A stretch of DNA of 64,000 nucleotides from Lagopus muta. Taxonomy: Eukaryota; Chordata; Aves; Galliformes; Phasianidae. The notes under the pieces were generated by a model. That model did no database searches. It was not told the origin of the DNA and saw only the letters and a program-made list of their open reading frames with translations. The translations under genes were made by a program, and so were the position numbers. Each line of letters begins with the position of its first letter. Positions within the stretch are counted from its first letter, which is position 1. The stretch lies in contig NC_064443.1 of NCBI RefSeq assembly GCF_023343835.1, positions 10,540,001-10,604,000 on the forward strand. Reading direction: 5' to 3'. Positions 12,451 through 31,066 of this stretch are shown here, piece after piece.

Positions 12451-15400
12451 AAAACATGGGGAAAAAAAAGTGACAGCTCACTGTTATTTGTAATCTGATC
12501 AAACATCATTTTGTGATTCTGATTGGGCATCAGCAGAACCTAGATAGCTGGAGTGACCTGTGTGTTCCATCAGCCATGCACTTCACCAAACCATTTCCCT
12601 TTCTAATACTTCTCCTTCCTATGAATATGAAACCCAGAGGCAAAACCACACCAGTAATTTAAACATTCGGGTTATTGGTCAGGAAAATTGCCCTGTAAAA
12701 TAAAGCTGTGAATCATGATTATGTTGTCCAATAGTTTCATAAAAACAATTTTTGAGATTGCTGATGGCATGGGGGAGCACAAAGTTCTAAAAAGACATTA
12801 CAGGAGCCAGGCCCAAGTTACAGTTCTGCCAGTAAATGACTAGAAAGAGTTCACGTGGGTTACCTCAACACTGATGCTGAAAAAGGACCACTCAGCAAAG
12901 CAGAACAGAGGTGTCTGCAAGGGTGAGGATCAGAACTCAGACTGAACCATCTGAGGAGGAACCTTCCAAGTGGTAAACCCCAGAAACAAGCAAACAGTAA
13001 AATAACCACAAACAAAGAAACTGCCCAAGATCAGCTTTGCTATTGCACTGTCTCCTGGATTCTTTCTGAAGCCAATCTCCAAGTGGGAAGAGCACTTGGA
13101 CTTCACACAGACAGTGTTGAGAAAGGCTGGGAAGGATGCCTGCAGGTCTCTTACCCCCCAGATGCCCTCCCCCCTGTAATCTAGCTGTGCTCTGCAGACC
13201 TGCAGCTGTCAGAGCTGACTCTCCCAGTGCTCAGTAATCTGAGGCTCTGCAGGCAAGTGCTCGTTGCCTTCCTAAAGCAACACTTGCTCAGCAAACACAA
13301 ATATGTTTACTGTGGAAACTTTGTACTTGCCTTACTGCCCACGCTCTTTGCCAGGTGTTTTTATACCCACAGGAGACAGAGCCATGTTCTAATATAGAAA
13401 TATAGATTTGCACATGTTTATTAATAAACAGGTGGGCAAATCTATTTGCTCACTGCCTTATTTGAGTGATTTATTCAGTTATTTTTAGACCTCTTCGATC
13501 AAAGCAGCAGCATCAGGCACTGGCTATTGTAATATAACGAGGCTACAGCCACAAGTTATCTTTTATTCTCTGGAACAAAACAAGTAGATATAAGGGCGCC
13601 AGTCAAGCCCATATTTCTCTCACCACTTTTAAACCAGTGTCTTCCATGATATTGCCCTGAACTGCTAAAGATAAAACAACAGGAAAATGGTGGCCTCTCT
13701 ACTAAGGGCTGCAGTATGGAATCATGTATTCACACTCCAGTAGCACAAAATACGCAACTCTAAACAATGTATATATATTTTTTCTACAGATTATATACAT
13801 TTCCACACACAAATATACATGTACTAAAATAAGATAAAGGACACAGCCCCCAGTATTGCTCCCTTCTCCACATATAGGAAGCGTGCAGGCATTAGACACC
13901 AGTACAAATCAGCCCTGCTTTGCTGAGATCAGTATTAAGAAGGGTTCTCTACAAAAATCACCTTAACACCCACTTAGATTGTTCACAAGGGAAAAAAAGC
14001 AATAAAGATCAAGAGCAAAACATCCTCTCAAGGGTGCAGTACTACCCAAGATCACGAGGACATCACAGCAGGGGACCTGAAGAAGCGTTATCAGACAAGA
14101 TGGGACACAAAAAGCTCCTCAACTCTCACGGGTCAAGGCCTCCCAAAGAAATTTCACTTATCAAGCCATTTTTGCACTCCTTTTGCCTGCTGCACAAGGC
14201 CTCCCCAAGTTGGCTACTCTGGGTTTTGTACCCCCTCGGGGTGCAAGCCCAGCTGAACAGGCATTTTCACTGTTCCTAGCATCCTCCTGCTACCCCCTGT
14301 TGCAATAAGCAGAGTTAATTGTCTGCCTCAGCCAAACAAGCAAGCATAAGTGCCAGTAAAACAAAACATTGCATACATCCCTCATCTGGAAGTTATTTTT
14401 GTTTGTATTTATGTTCCCAAATGTTGCCAGGGTGATGCCTGGGCTCAGGCCCACATGTGGAAAAATCTGGACTATGCCCTGTACTAGGAAGCTCTGCAGC
14501 TCAGAGGCTGAATTGTGCTTGCTCTTCCTCACCTCCCCAAAAAACAGCTTATGTACTTAGCCTTACACCTCAGAGCACAGCCTCTTTTATCCTGAGAAGA
14601 GGAAAATAAAAATAAACAGTTGAGCTTTATTTTCCCAGTGCAACAGGAGGAGCAGGAAGAAGCCCTTCCTTCTGTGCCAGGAGAGGAGATGGGAGCACGT
14701 GCCCATCACGCTTTTGCACAGCATGGACCTGGCCACCTGAACCCATCTCACATCCCCCTGAGCAAGGCCAAACTCAGCCAGGGCCCTGACACCTCAGTTT
14801 AGGGGGCTTCCTCCTAGCAAAGCACAGTTCAAAACCACATTGGCTCAAACACAAGTAAACCACATCCACCAGCCAGCCTCAAGCCCCTTCCACCACAATA
14901 GGATCCCTCTTTCCCCCCATATGAGCTGAAAACCTCAAGATCTTACCTGCTGAAGGCTCATTTCCCAAAGCATCTCTGTCCACACCAGCATCTCTCCCAC
15001 TGCCACCTTCTTCTCTTGAGTGCTCCTTAGAAGGGTCTATGCTAAACCATGTCCTTTTGCACAGCCCCAAGCCATGCACGTTTCCCCCACATTTCAAACC
15101 TCCTCCCCTCATTTGGGCTTGGAAACACCCTCAGCTGAGCTCTCTAATTAGCCCCAGCCCCTGCAGACAATCCTAGTTCCCACCTGCGCCCAGCTCAAGG
15201 TTTTCAGCCCCGCATGGGAAGGCTGCCTGAGGGCAAACCAGGGTTGAAGCCATGGCTTTAAACAATTCAGTTTTTGGTCATCGTTAGCAGAGCTGGGACT
15301 TCACTTTTCTGCATTTTGCTCTGCATTTTGGCTCAGGTGCACTCAGAGCCTGATTGGGACAAGCTCCAAATCCATGTGCCATTTATCAGCCTGGCAGACA

Positions 15401-15462
15401 CAGGCTCTCAGATTGAACACAAGGCAGGACATGAGATCTGCAAATCATGTTTCCACCTCTGT
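12451..15462. other. Intergenic, with a forkhead-like palindrome
   Basis: No exon was recognised. A perfect 16-bp palindrome within a 50-bp imperfect hairpin lies at 13398-13446. The stretch is free of recognisable CR1. Confidence 0.6.
13398..13446. repeat. Imperfect inverted repeat centred on TGTTTATTAATAAACA
   Basis: The core 13415-13430 is a perfect palindrome, and outer arms GATTTGC / GCAAATC (13404-13410 and 13436-13442) extend it with a small bulge. Each half of the core reads as a forkhead-like TGTTTAT site. Confidence 0.7.
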
Positions 15463-15525
15463 CATAAAATCATAGAATGTCTTGGGACCATAAACATCTT
15501 CTAGCTCCGACCCACTGCCCTCAAG
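15463..15525 (-). mobile_element. CR1 LINE 3' end, short and diverged
   Basis: The antisense tail reads AAAATCATAGAATGTCTTGG ... CATCTTCTAGCTCCGACCCACTGCCC. It belongs to the subfamily with the 'gaatggcttgggttggaagg' type of end. Confidence 0.7.
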
Positions 15526-18500
15526 CCCATTCAAAAAATTAGGAGAGAAAGAGCCACTGCATTGTCTAAACAGGACTTCTGGACTAGAGAAAGCAAACTA
15601 CACTAGGGGTTATAATTTAGAAATGACTGAGAATATGAGATAGGAAATTGAAACACCTTTTCTCTGAAGACTTTCTCCTTTCCCTCATGATGGTGGCTGT
15701 CACTTAGCCACGCTGATCAGAAATATCATGATGTTGATGGCTCCACTTGGAGGCCCTGAAGGCTTCAGTTGAGTCTTTGCATCTCTTCAGTTTTGCATTT
15801 ATCTTGGAGTAAAAAAAAATGGCATTGTCATAAAAACAGTATTTATGAGGTTGCTGAAAAGTGAAGGAAAAGTCAATTAAAGGATAACAAAGCCAGACAG
15901 TTCTCATGTAAATTCCCATTTGATATTTTTTTTAATATTATAAAGAAATGACAAAATCTGATCCTCATTTGACAGAAGAGTTTTGACTGGTGACAGACCT
16001 TGACCAGGCAGGAGGAAGGAGGCATGGACAACAGAGAAAGTGGCTTATGGAACCCACCACTGCCTGTTCCAACCTTTGTGCCCAGGGCTTCTCCATTAAC
16101 GTGGGCACAGATATGCCTCCCCATAAGGGATCCTCAAGGACGAAGTCTGACAGAAGTGCAAATACACTGCTATGACGCAGAGACCCTATTTGTGAGAGTC
16201 TCTGGGGGTTACAGATACCAATGTACTCACTGTGAACAAGGCAAGTAGAAACCTCTTTCTCAACACATCCCTCTAGCTTGTGACTAGATATTTGTTGATC
16301 TAATTAACTGCCTTGAAAGTATTAATTAGAATTCATCACAACAAATAGTGGAGTTTATTTATTCCAACACAAACTATCTTGCAGAAGTTGAAGAAAAGAT
16401 GAGAATAAACAGCAGAGATTAAATTGGACTAGATCTTCTGTATCAACCTTCAAAACGAGCACTCTTATGCAATCTGAAATGTTTGTGTTAATAGATAACA
16501 GCTAGAGAGATAGCTCACATATGGTGCACCAGCAATCAGTCGTTTTCTTTAAAACAGATGTGTTTAAGAAGATTCCTGATAAGCAGAAAATATCAAAGTC
16601 AAGGAAGGAAAGGCTGCAGGCAGATGAATAGAAAGATCCAGCAAGGTGCAAGTTAGATTTTAGCACAAGGAAACCCCTGAGGGTGCTAATCAGCTTCCTT
16701 TTGATCACACCATAAGGGTAAAGTCTTAAACAGTGTCAAAGTGCTTTATGGAGTGACAAAATCAGTAATAAAAAGAAATCAAACTGAATTTCTCCTTGCC
16801 AATTACTGTTGAGACAAATGGCCCCCACAGAAAAACACAAACCCGTCTGCAGAGGCCACTGAGGGCCATTGGAAGGACTCAAAAAGCCACAGGCAGATAG
16901 AGCCAAGCTGTCCCCTCCTGCTCCCCGGGGTCCTGCAGAAGCTGCAACCACAGCCCGCCTGCTCAGCACCACTCCTGCTAGAGCAGCAAAATGAATGCGT
17001 TTGTCATCCCTTGTGCTTGACCTCATGGTTTTCCACAGTGCAGATATTAGACTTACACATCTCAAAATCACATCACATGATTAAGCTGTGACTGAAGCCT
17101 AGGTCTGTAGAATGAACTGGTTGCTGTACATTTCTGCTGCAAGATCCCTGAGAAATATTAGCCAAATCATTTAAAATCCATTTTCTGCCTTTGCACAATG
17201 AAGGTGACAACTGCTCTTCAGGGGCCTTGAAAGTCTGAATTCCTCACTGGGAAGCATGTTCTCCTCCTCAGCTGGAAAATGCTAGTGAAGTGCCAAATAT
17301 TGTTATTAATTTAGCACAGCTAATTTGTTCCACGGAGATCAGCGTGCAACTGCTGGAGCAAAGTGAAGGAAGTGGTTCCAGCTCTCTGCATTGACCGTCC
17401 TCCAGCTACACCAGGGATCTGTGGCATGGTATCAGGTAACTTGCATGAAGTCATCAGCACCAATTCTAATTTGCAAACCATTCCCTGAGGCATGACACAG
17501 ATTGATTCACATTAAACTTTCATGGATGCCTCTGATCTCATGCACAAGGCTGGATTATCTACAAGGCTCTGCCAGCAATGCTGACCGTGGGGCAAGCGCT
17601 CAGGCAGCTGTGCAGTGCTTGAGATGGGCTGTTGTGAGCTTTGGTGCCAAAGAAAACCCATGCTCCCTTGAAGAGAAATGTGTTACCAATGTGTGTTTAT
17701 TTATCAGATCTCAGAATACACTGTGAGGAGATTAAAGGTCCCCATGGCAGGTAAATGAACACCCTCCAGTTGTGCCATTAATTTCTAGAGAGTGAGAGGA
17801 AGAGTATGCCAGCAAACTTGTTGGCTGTAAATCACTAACTGGCTTTTCTGGAGAAGACAGATCTCTTCTTGCCCCACATTCCCCTTCTAGCCAAAAGTGG
17901 TCCTCCTCAGCAGCCCCTGCCCCTTCTAGAAGAGGTGAGGATCTGCCTTTCCCTTATCAGAGGCTGTTCCCCCATCCCTCAGGCTGCGAGGTCCCACTGA
18001 CAGCAATGGACTCACTGCATCAGCCCTATCCTGGGATGCTCACATCCCCTCTCAGCCCCATGGTGTCACGCTCATACCCCGGCTCTTCTCTCCGAGTCCA
18101 CGTGCGGACACGCTGCTGCCCTCAACACATTACAGCCCGGGTGTTTTTCCAGCCGCTCTGACATAACAAAATTTCCAAGCCCTTTGCCCTCCCCAATGCA
18201 TTATCTGCCACCAGGGACAGTTGGTCTGAATGAAGCAAGCCCCAGCCAGCTCTCTAAGGTCCAGGACGTGCTGTCCATGGAAAAACAACACAGCAGAGAA
18301 ACAAAAAGTGAGAGACTACCTGGCTGCTGTTTATAGGCTTCTCAGAAAAAGTCAGCAGTCAACAGCCAAACTTGAACATGCACGTCACTCCTTCGCTTAT
18401 GGAAGGCGAGCGTGCTGAATGCCTGGCCTCCTTTCAGCCCAGCAGCCCCATCTCTGCATTTGAAACTGTAACACGGGAATAAGGAGCAGAGCTCAAGTTG

Positions 18501-19622
18501 GTGCCTGCTGGAGTCAATTGGAGATGCAGGTGCCAGAGGCTTTTTTAGATACAGAACAGTGATTCTTTGTACCTTTTTTTTAGTGTGGGTTGTTGGACTC
18601 CACCCTCACTCACACAAAACAATTTCTGGATGGGTATTTCTACTAAGGATCTGAGAGTGCCTCCTAATTAGCGAGTTTTCCAGTACTCGCGTCATATGGA
18701 TAAATAACTTTTCTGCCTCAGGAAGTGCTAAGACTCACTCAAGGCCTCTCCAGTAATCAGCTACAGAGTCAGGAAAGGTGACGTTGTAGCAGGAAGGATG
18801 CAGAGGACCAGCAATGAGTTATCCCAGCCCTATTTCTCCATCTGTCTGTTGCAACCCTATAATGTGCTTTAGTTTCTGTTTCCATTCCTCCCTCCACTCC
18901 TTTCCAGGAAACTATAGGCCACTTTCCCCTTGATTTTCTCTGTCTGTCAGCTCATGAGCACAAGAAGAGTCACACGACATGCAGTGGTGCAAGCAGGGTG
19001 AGAGCTGGCTTCCCCAGCAGTTCCTTGTCTCTCCTGTGTTTCACTCCTATTTTACCTAACAATTTGGCTCACAGAGATGTGAACGCTGCCCTCCGCCCCT
19101 GCTGGCCAGAGCCCTGCTGGATGTTGTTCTGCGCTGCAGGATGCTTGGATAGCAAGCTGGGGCTCAGCGAGACGCTGGCTAAGGCATGCACACTCCATAG
19201 CGCAGGACAGGGGAGCTGATGAAAGCTCTCTGCAGCAGAGTCTCCAAGGGCGAAGGGTTTCATCCAGCCTTAGCTATGCAGGAGACAGAGCACTATCAAC
19301 GCTTTGAGTCAGTCTGACCCCAAACCATCGAAAAAGTGGTGCTTGGGTAGAGAATGTGGTGAGAGCTGGAAAGGTGCTCCAGCTGTGGCTGGAGGAAGAC
19401 CTGCAGAGTTGGCAGAGTGATCAAAGCTCAGCCCTGTGAAATGCTGTGCAACTGGGTAGCTACAAACCCAGCAGTATAGGAATATCAGACCAGAAAAGCC
19501 ACCAAGTACCATCTCTGTAGCTGCATGAAAACACACGCAGTGTAAGCCAGAATATTCTTCACAACATCTATTTAGATTGGATTGGATTTAGATCTAGAGA
19601 TTTAGAAATCTGGTGATTTAGA
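15526..19622. other. Intergenic, nothing coding recognised
   Basis: There are no exons or CR1 copies. AT-rich homeodomain-type motifs (TAATTA, TTAATTAG) cluster at 16299-16332, and TTAGCACAGCTAATT lies at 17311-17325. GC content rises over 17870-18240 without the CpG density of an island. Confidence 0.6.
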
Positions 19623-19855
19623 TTGAATATAAGGAAGAAGTTTGTTTTTTTTTTTTTAAAGGACAGTGAGGCACTGGCACAGGCTGCCCAGAGAGGTGGT
19701 GGTGCCCCGTCCCTGCAGGCAGCCAAGGTCAGGCTGGACGGGCTCTGAGCTCCTGATGGAGCTGTGGCTGCCCCTGTTCATTGCAGGGGGGTTGGAGCAG
19801 ATGGCCTTTAACGTCCCTTCCAACTCAAACAATTTTGATTCTATTTCTATTTTTC
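19623..19855 (+). mobile_element. CR1 LINE fragment, 3' region
   Basis: The sense copy reads GAGGCACTGGCACAGGCTGC, CCAGAGAGGTGGTGGTGCCC, TGTTCATTGCAGGGGGGTTG, GAGCAGATGGCCTTTAACGT and CCCTTCCAACTCAAAC. An insertion of T-run sequence lies near its left end. The copy at 63312-63530 belongs to the same subfamily in the opposite orientation. Confidence 0.95.
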
Positions 19856-22574
19856 ACACATTGCACAGCAGAGCAAGCTGGAATAAAACTAAGACCTATG
19901 GGATAAGGGACTGAGAGCCACAAAAGCACTGATGTCCCAGAAGGAACAAGCAAGGGAAGCCAAGGAACTGCTGGGATTGCAGTCTCTGCCGTAGCTGGAA
20001 ATTCTTCCTTGAGTAAGCCATGCCAGTCACTGCCCTTGGTTTGCACTGAAATCAGTGGGAGCTGAGCATAGCTCATTCTTTAAAAGCAATGTCTCTGAAT
20101 GACAAGAAAGCACAGCGTGGCAATTGCTGAACTGAATGAATAATGGGTTCCATAGGTGCTGTCAGAAGGGGAGAAGGAAGATCCCAGCTGTCTCCAAACA
20201 ACTTTCTCTACACACTGGCAGATCCTTGGTATTTCTCCCAGATGGGGAGTGCAGGTCCAAGCCAAGTGCCCATGGTACAGCATACCCAGGCTTACATAAT
20301 CCTAGGGGCCCAGGGTAATAATTAACACTGGCTCATTGCCATTGACTTTACGCTTGAGTCACCTGGCTGTTTGGATCAAACGTACAGGAGCCATTTAGAC
20401 AACGAGAAGGCTCCCAGTAAGAGGATTTAGGTAAAAACAACCCCACGGGAGGTTTTGGAGCAGGGGCTGTTGCAGACATTTCATGTTACCAGAGGAGAGG
20501 GACACTTTTTAGGCAGATTTGCCTGGGTCAGTCCCAAGCGCAGCACACTGGCGAGCAAGCTCTCACTCTTGCTACTTCCCTCTCCTTGGCACCTTTTCTA
20601 AAAGTGGACATTATCAATGCAGCCTGATTTTATCTCATGCCCCGTCTTTACCTTTCTTTGCTTATCTGATGTCTCACTTACGTGTCCTATCACTCTTAGC
20701 CTTCTGTAACCTGCTGTGTGCTACTGATATTTGGTCTGTGCCACTGTCTGGGGCAAAGGAGATTTGGGATGTCTTGGTTCTGTTCCCATTTCCCTCTGCT
20801 TTGCTTCATGGTCTCAGACATATCACTTCACTGCCCTCCGTTTAGCCAAAGGCCAAAGAAATCAGGTCACCTTACAGAAAGGCCACTTTACTCTCATTCC
20901 TTACACTTCTTACCTTCAGTGTGACCTTCTCAGACGATGGCTGCTCATAACACCGTTCCTCCACTGCTAGCTCTGAGTCTATAAACAGCCAAAAATTGCC
21001 AGTAAAAGCATTCAGAATTACACAGAGCACCCACAAGTGTTAGGAACTGCCCTTCAGTCACTGCATAAAAGCTATAACTCTGCACGTGCCCATTCATGCC
21101 TCCAGTTACAGATGCCTTAAGTCAGTGAGACTTAGCCATATGCATAATGGTGCCATGCTGTGCTTTACCATTCGGAGTTGCAAAAGCAAAGACATAACAA
21201 ACCTTTCTATAGTTGTGGCACCAATGCACTCTAAATATTTATTTATCTTCAGGTGTGTAGGCAGTAATCAAGCTTAAAGCAATGCCATTTTTTTCATGAG
21301 TCAGCAAAACCCACAGCTAGGCCCAGGCAGGCCAGTAACTCCAAGTAAACTTCGTCTTTTTTGAAATTTTAGTATTTTTTTTGTGACAAACCTCTGAAAA
21401 CATCATTAACTTTCATGCAGAACTAACTCTCACAGAAAAAACACCCTTCTCTTCTGAGCAAAATGTTGAAAATTTTGCTTAAATTTTCCTACAGGTAAGC
21501 CTTTAAAACTAGGGAAAGAAAATCAACAAACCACCACAAACTATACTCAGAAATTGTACTTACAACAGAAGAGGGAAAAAAAAAAAAGAAGAAAGAAAGA
21601 AAAAGGAAGTGTTTCATGGACAGTATTCCAGGCTAAAACATAGCTTAGATCTTAAGATTTCTACACTGCTGTGCTCCAGCAGTGGGCATTTTGCGCTACT
21701 CCACTTATGCTCTAAGCATTGCCTCTTGCAGAGAACAACTTCTGCCCCAAAGGCCTTGCAGGGTGAGTTGCCCAACATTACAGCAATATCAGAACTCCAG
21801 AGGAGATGGGGAGGAGACTGGTTAAAAGAAAGCAACTGTTTTAATGCATTCTGTTGGTAGGGTGAGAACAGAAGGGAATTGGTGATCCTCTTGGCACAGG
21901 TTTGCTAATTAAAGCAAGTAAGCAGTTAGAACACTTAAAACAGCTCTCCTTAGAAGTCTCGTCTTCAGGCTACATCTCAGGAGGTAAAAACACAATAGAG
22001 TGACCAGAGCTTGCTTTGCCACATCCCTCAGTCCTCTTGCTGGGCTCCTAGGGGTGCTCCAGGAGAAATAATCAAGATCTGGAGATCCCTGGCAGATCAG
22101 CTGGCGTCTTGGAGGCTGTACTTCAGGGAGACACTTTCATCCTCAAATGCCCGTCAGTCTAAGAGTAAGCCTTGCTGGGAGATCTGGACCTGCTGCACTA
22201 TTGCTCCCATGGATACTCAGATAACTTTACTGATTTCTTCTTCAAGTGAAGACTGAACACAGTACAAAGATGTCCCAGCTTGCAAACCACAAGAATCTCA
22301 ATGTTGTGCCCATGTTGTTCTGCACAGGAAGCAATGGTTGTTGCAGGACAGGGCATCTTCTCCTCAGTCTGAGGCATGCTCCATACTGCAGGTCCCAACA
22401 CCACTCTTCCAGACGTAGGATTCGCAGCAAAGCCAACCAAAGCGCCCTGGCACCTTTGCTGTGCCGAGCTGCTCTTTCACAATCCAATCCTGTGACTGCT
22501 GGTCTTACTGCATGCTCCTTCCATCTAAGGATTATTCATAAATCAAGTCTCACAGTGTCACCGTGATGCATTCA
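19856..22574. other. Intergenic, nothing coding recognised
   Basis: The stretch contains a polypurine tract at 21565-21609. No exon could be supported. Confidence 0.6.
21565..21609 (+). repeat. Polypurine tract
   Basis: About 45 bases of almost only A and G (GAGGGAAAAAAAAAAAAGAA followed by GAAAGAAAGAAAAAGGAAG). It is a possible triplex-forming or simple repeat. Confidence 0.85.
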
Positions 22575-22702
22575 GTGTCACCATTTTACAAGAAAGGGAA
22601 CTGAGGCACATGGCAATAGAGGCCTTTGCCCTGGGTCACACAGTGAGTCACCATCCCAGCCTCAAACAGACTGAAGCCCTCCTCCTTGACGCTAGCCACT
22701 AG
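22575..22702 (-). repeat. MIR-like SINE relic
   Basis: ATTTTACAAGAAAGGGAACT, GAGGCACATGGCAA and CCTGGGTCACACAGTGAGT follow the reverse complement of the MIR consensus (tttacagatgaggaaactgaggca ... cttgcccaaggtcacacagc). The right end, with 'cgctagccact', fits the part near the tRNA-derived head. It is one of the clearest ancient SINE relics here. Confidence 0.7.
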
Positions 22703-23041
22703 AGCTTGAATTTCCTCAAAACCTCAAAACCTGCTTGCTCTAATTTATTAACCGCAGTCTGGCTGCAGCTGCAGACCTGCTCCACAGCCAGCAGAAACCA
22801 TAGACGGCATTTGGGTCCCAGCGCTGCCAGGCGAGGTGTGAGGGCTCCAGCGAGACAGCTTGTGCCTCCCAGGAACTTCGGGATGAGAAAAACTGAAGGC
22901 AACTCGAGGTGCGCTCCACCACCTCTCTGTTACCAGCACCTGAAAGGCTACATCCAGGTGAATCAAAATTTCCAGCACTAACATCTTGATTACGGAGCTG
23001 GTGACAAAGGAAATGCATGAATAATCATTTCAAAAAGGGAT
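22703..23041. other. Intergenic, just past the KLF15 3' end
   Basis: Several overlapping open frames on both strands share the same GC-rich patch but show no recognisable similarity. Confidence 0.5.
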
Positions 23042-23060
23042 TTAAAATTTCCATTTTCAT

Positions 23061-23066
23061 TTTATT
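23061..23066 (-). terminator. KLF15: Polyadenylation signal AATAAA, likely distal KLF15 signal
   Basis: On the minus strand the sequence reads GACAATAAAATG in an AT-rich setting. Cleavage would be expected about 15-25 bases further on, near 23040-23045. A second AATAAA lies 150 bases earlier and could be an alternative site. Confidence 0.5.
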
Positions 23067-23214
23067 GTCAAAGTATTTTTTATGAAGAACAAAAGAAAAT
23101 ATACAGAATTGTAACTTATGTACACTGGCTTTATAGGTATTTTTGTTTCCAATTTACACAAATTTTGATATGTTATTAAAAGATATTTTATATAGATATG
23201 CATCTATGTACAGT

Positions 23215-23220
23215 TTTATT
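23215..23220 (-). terminator. KLF15: Polyadenylation signal AATAAA, possible proximal KLF15 signal
   Basis: On the minus strand the sequence reads AAATAAAACTGT. Use of this site would shorten the 3' untranslated region by about 150 bases and remove the most AT-rich part. Confidence 0.35.
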
Positions 23221-24091
23221 TACATACATTCATAGGATGTGATATAAACCAGTCAATAGATGATAGTTCATTTATATTAATTTCTAGAGGACAAAAGGAA
23301 TGCATTCGCCTTTGCTAGACCTGCTGTTCCTGCAGTGCGGGCTCCCGCTCTGCCTGGCGCTAGGATCGCAGCTTTCTATTTCCCATTTTGCCAACAAAAA
23401 GACAAACAGATGCCGTCTGCGAATGGAAAGGAAATGCAACATCCATTAAAAAATTGCTCCTAATTACTGAATTCTATTTTCTTCTATAGCTTCTTACAAT
23501 TGCCAGAGTTCAAAAGGAAAAATGAAACAAGAAGAAACACAATCAGTTGCCTGCTACAATCTGATCATTTGCTTAAATTCCCTTCTTAGCCAACTACCAT
23601 ACAAACTGATTTCTTTTGGCTGTTCTCACCCATTCACCCACCCCAGCTGTGTGGAGCTCTGACATGGCTGTTGGTAAGGAAAAGTTCAGCGCTGAAGCTC
23701 ACCCTGGGACAGAAGATCTCCTTGTGTTTGCTCACCTGGTTGGCACCCAGTTCGGGTACTGGGGAAATGGAGCCTCAGCCCCAGCCAGTGAGGCATCAGG
23801 CTGAGTGGGCAGTGAGTTCTCAATGCTCGGCAGGTGCAGAGCACAGTCGTTTGCAAGCAGCCTCCTGCTGCCTTACATATTAGACAACAGCTCTTCTGCT
23901 AAAGGCAGTGGATGCTTCAAGGCGAAGGAAAGCAGTTTCCTTCGATTTGTGGGCATCCTTTCACCCTCAATGGTAGCACAGGACAGGAAAAACATGAGCA
24001 TGGGATGCAGTGAGTCACACCAAAAGGCCTCTGCGCCAAACCATTTCATCCAGCCTGAGCTTTGGGTTTGTTTGGGGTACATCATAGCTTA

Positions 24092-24092
24092 A

Positions 24093-24124
<32 letters not shown>

Positions 24125-24128
24125 GTAT
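24092..24128 (+). repeat. (AT)n and (GTAT)n microsatellite
   Basis: ATATATATATATATATATAT is followed by GTATGTATGTATGTATATAC. It lies within the predicted KLF15 3' untranslated region. Confidence 0.95.
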
Positions 24129-24565
24129 ATACATAAATATTTATATATAGCCCTAACCAAGGAAAAGGTAAATGCAAGCTGGAGAAATGAGAGCGGTGCA
24201 GAGGCACGTTCCAGTACTCGCATGTCTCGCCTCCCCCTCTCCCTGACTCCCACTGTTCCTCCTCCTATGGCCGGCCCCTACAAATCCTTGGCTTGGGCGA
24301 CCCAAAAACAAAGGAGTTGTTTTCATTTCAAAAGGAATTTGCTGTTTCCAAACTGGACAAATAGAGCAGCTTAATAAAAACTCACAATGAATGGCCTGTA
24401 CATGAGCAAAGCCCTCAGGAATGCCAGGGCTATAATTAACTAGCAGCAAGCAACTCTTACATTTTCCTGTGCAGCAGAAAACAGCTAAAAATAAAACACT
24501 GTAATTTCCAAAAGAAGCAGCAGCAAAGGAGGGAAAGATAGAGAGAAAGGAAAAAAAGCATCCTT

Positions 24566-24605
24566 AAAAAAAAAAAAAAAAAAAAAAAGGAGACAAAAAA
24601 AAAAA
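24566..24605 (+). repeat. A23 and A11 homopolymers
   Basis: The two A-runs are separated by GGAGAC and lie about 205-245 bases past the KLF15 stop codon. In the transcript they become long U-tracts. Confidence 0.95.
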
Positions 24606-24808
24606 GGAAGAAACATCCCCCTCCCCTGACCCCAAAATATCTTCATTCTCAAATCATCTTTACAGGACACGGGATACTCGGACACGGTGGTATCAAGTAA
24701 CAGCATTGACTGTTCTGTGAAGACAAATAAATTATCACTAGAAATGTAGTGAGCAAAGTGCTGTCATCGGCTGCTGTGGGACGGCTGCGGGAGGGGAGGT
24801 GGGAGCAG

Positions 24809-31066
<6,258 letters not shown>

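Larger units (their letters stand above)
23042..24808 (-). other. KLF15: Predicted KLF15 3' untranslated region
   Basis: This is the stretch after the TGA down to the first convincing polyadenylation signal, about 1.77 kb, which is plausible for this family. It contains an A23 tract at 24566-24588 and an A11 tract at 24595-24605 (U-runs in the transcript), an (AT)n/(GTAT)n run at 24092-24128, and a very AT-rich final 250 bases typical of a mature 3' end. No CR1 copy interrupts it. The extent is inferred only. Confidence 0.6.

Noticed and set aside
1-23000. Possible ALDH1L1 exons, expected from human gene order
   Set aside because: None of its recognisable formyltransferase or dehydrogenase motifs were seen in any frame, so the gene probably lies left of the window.
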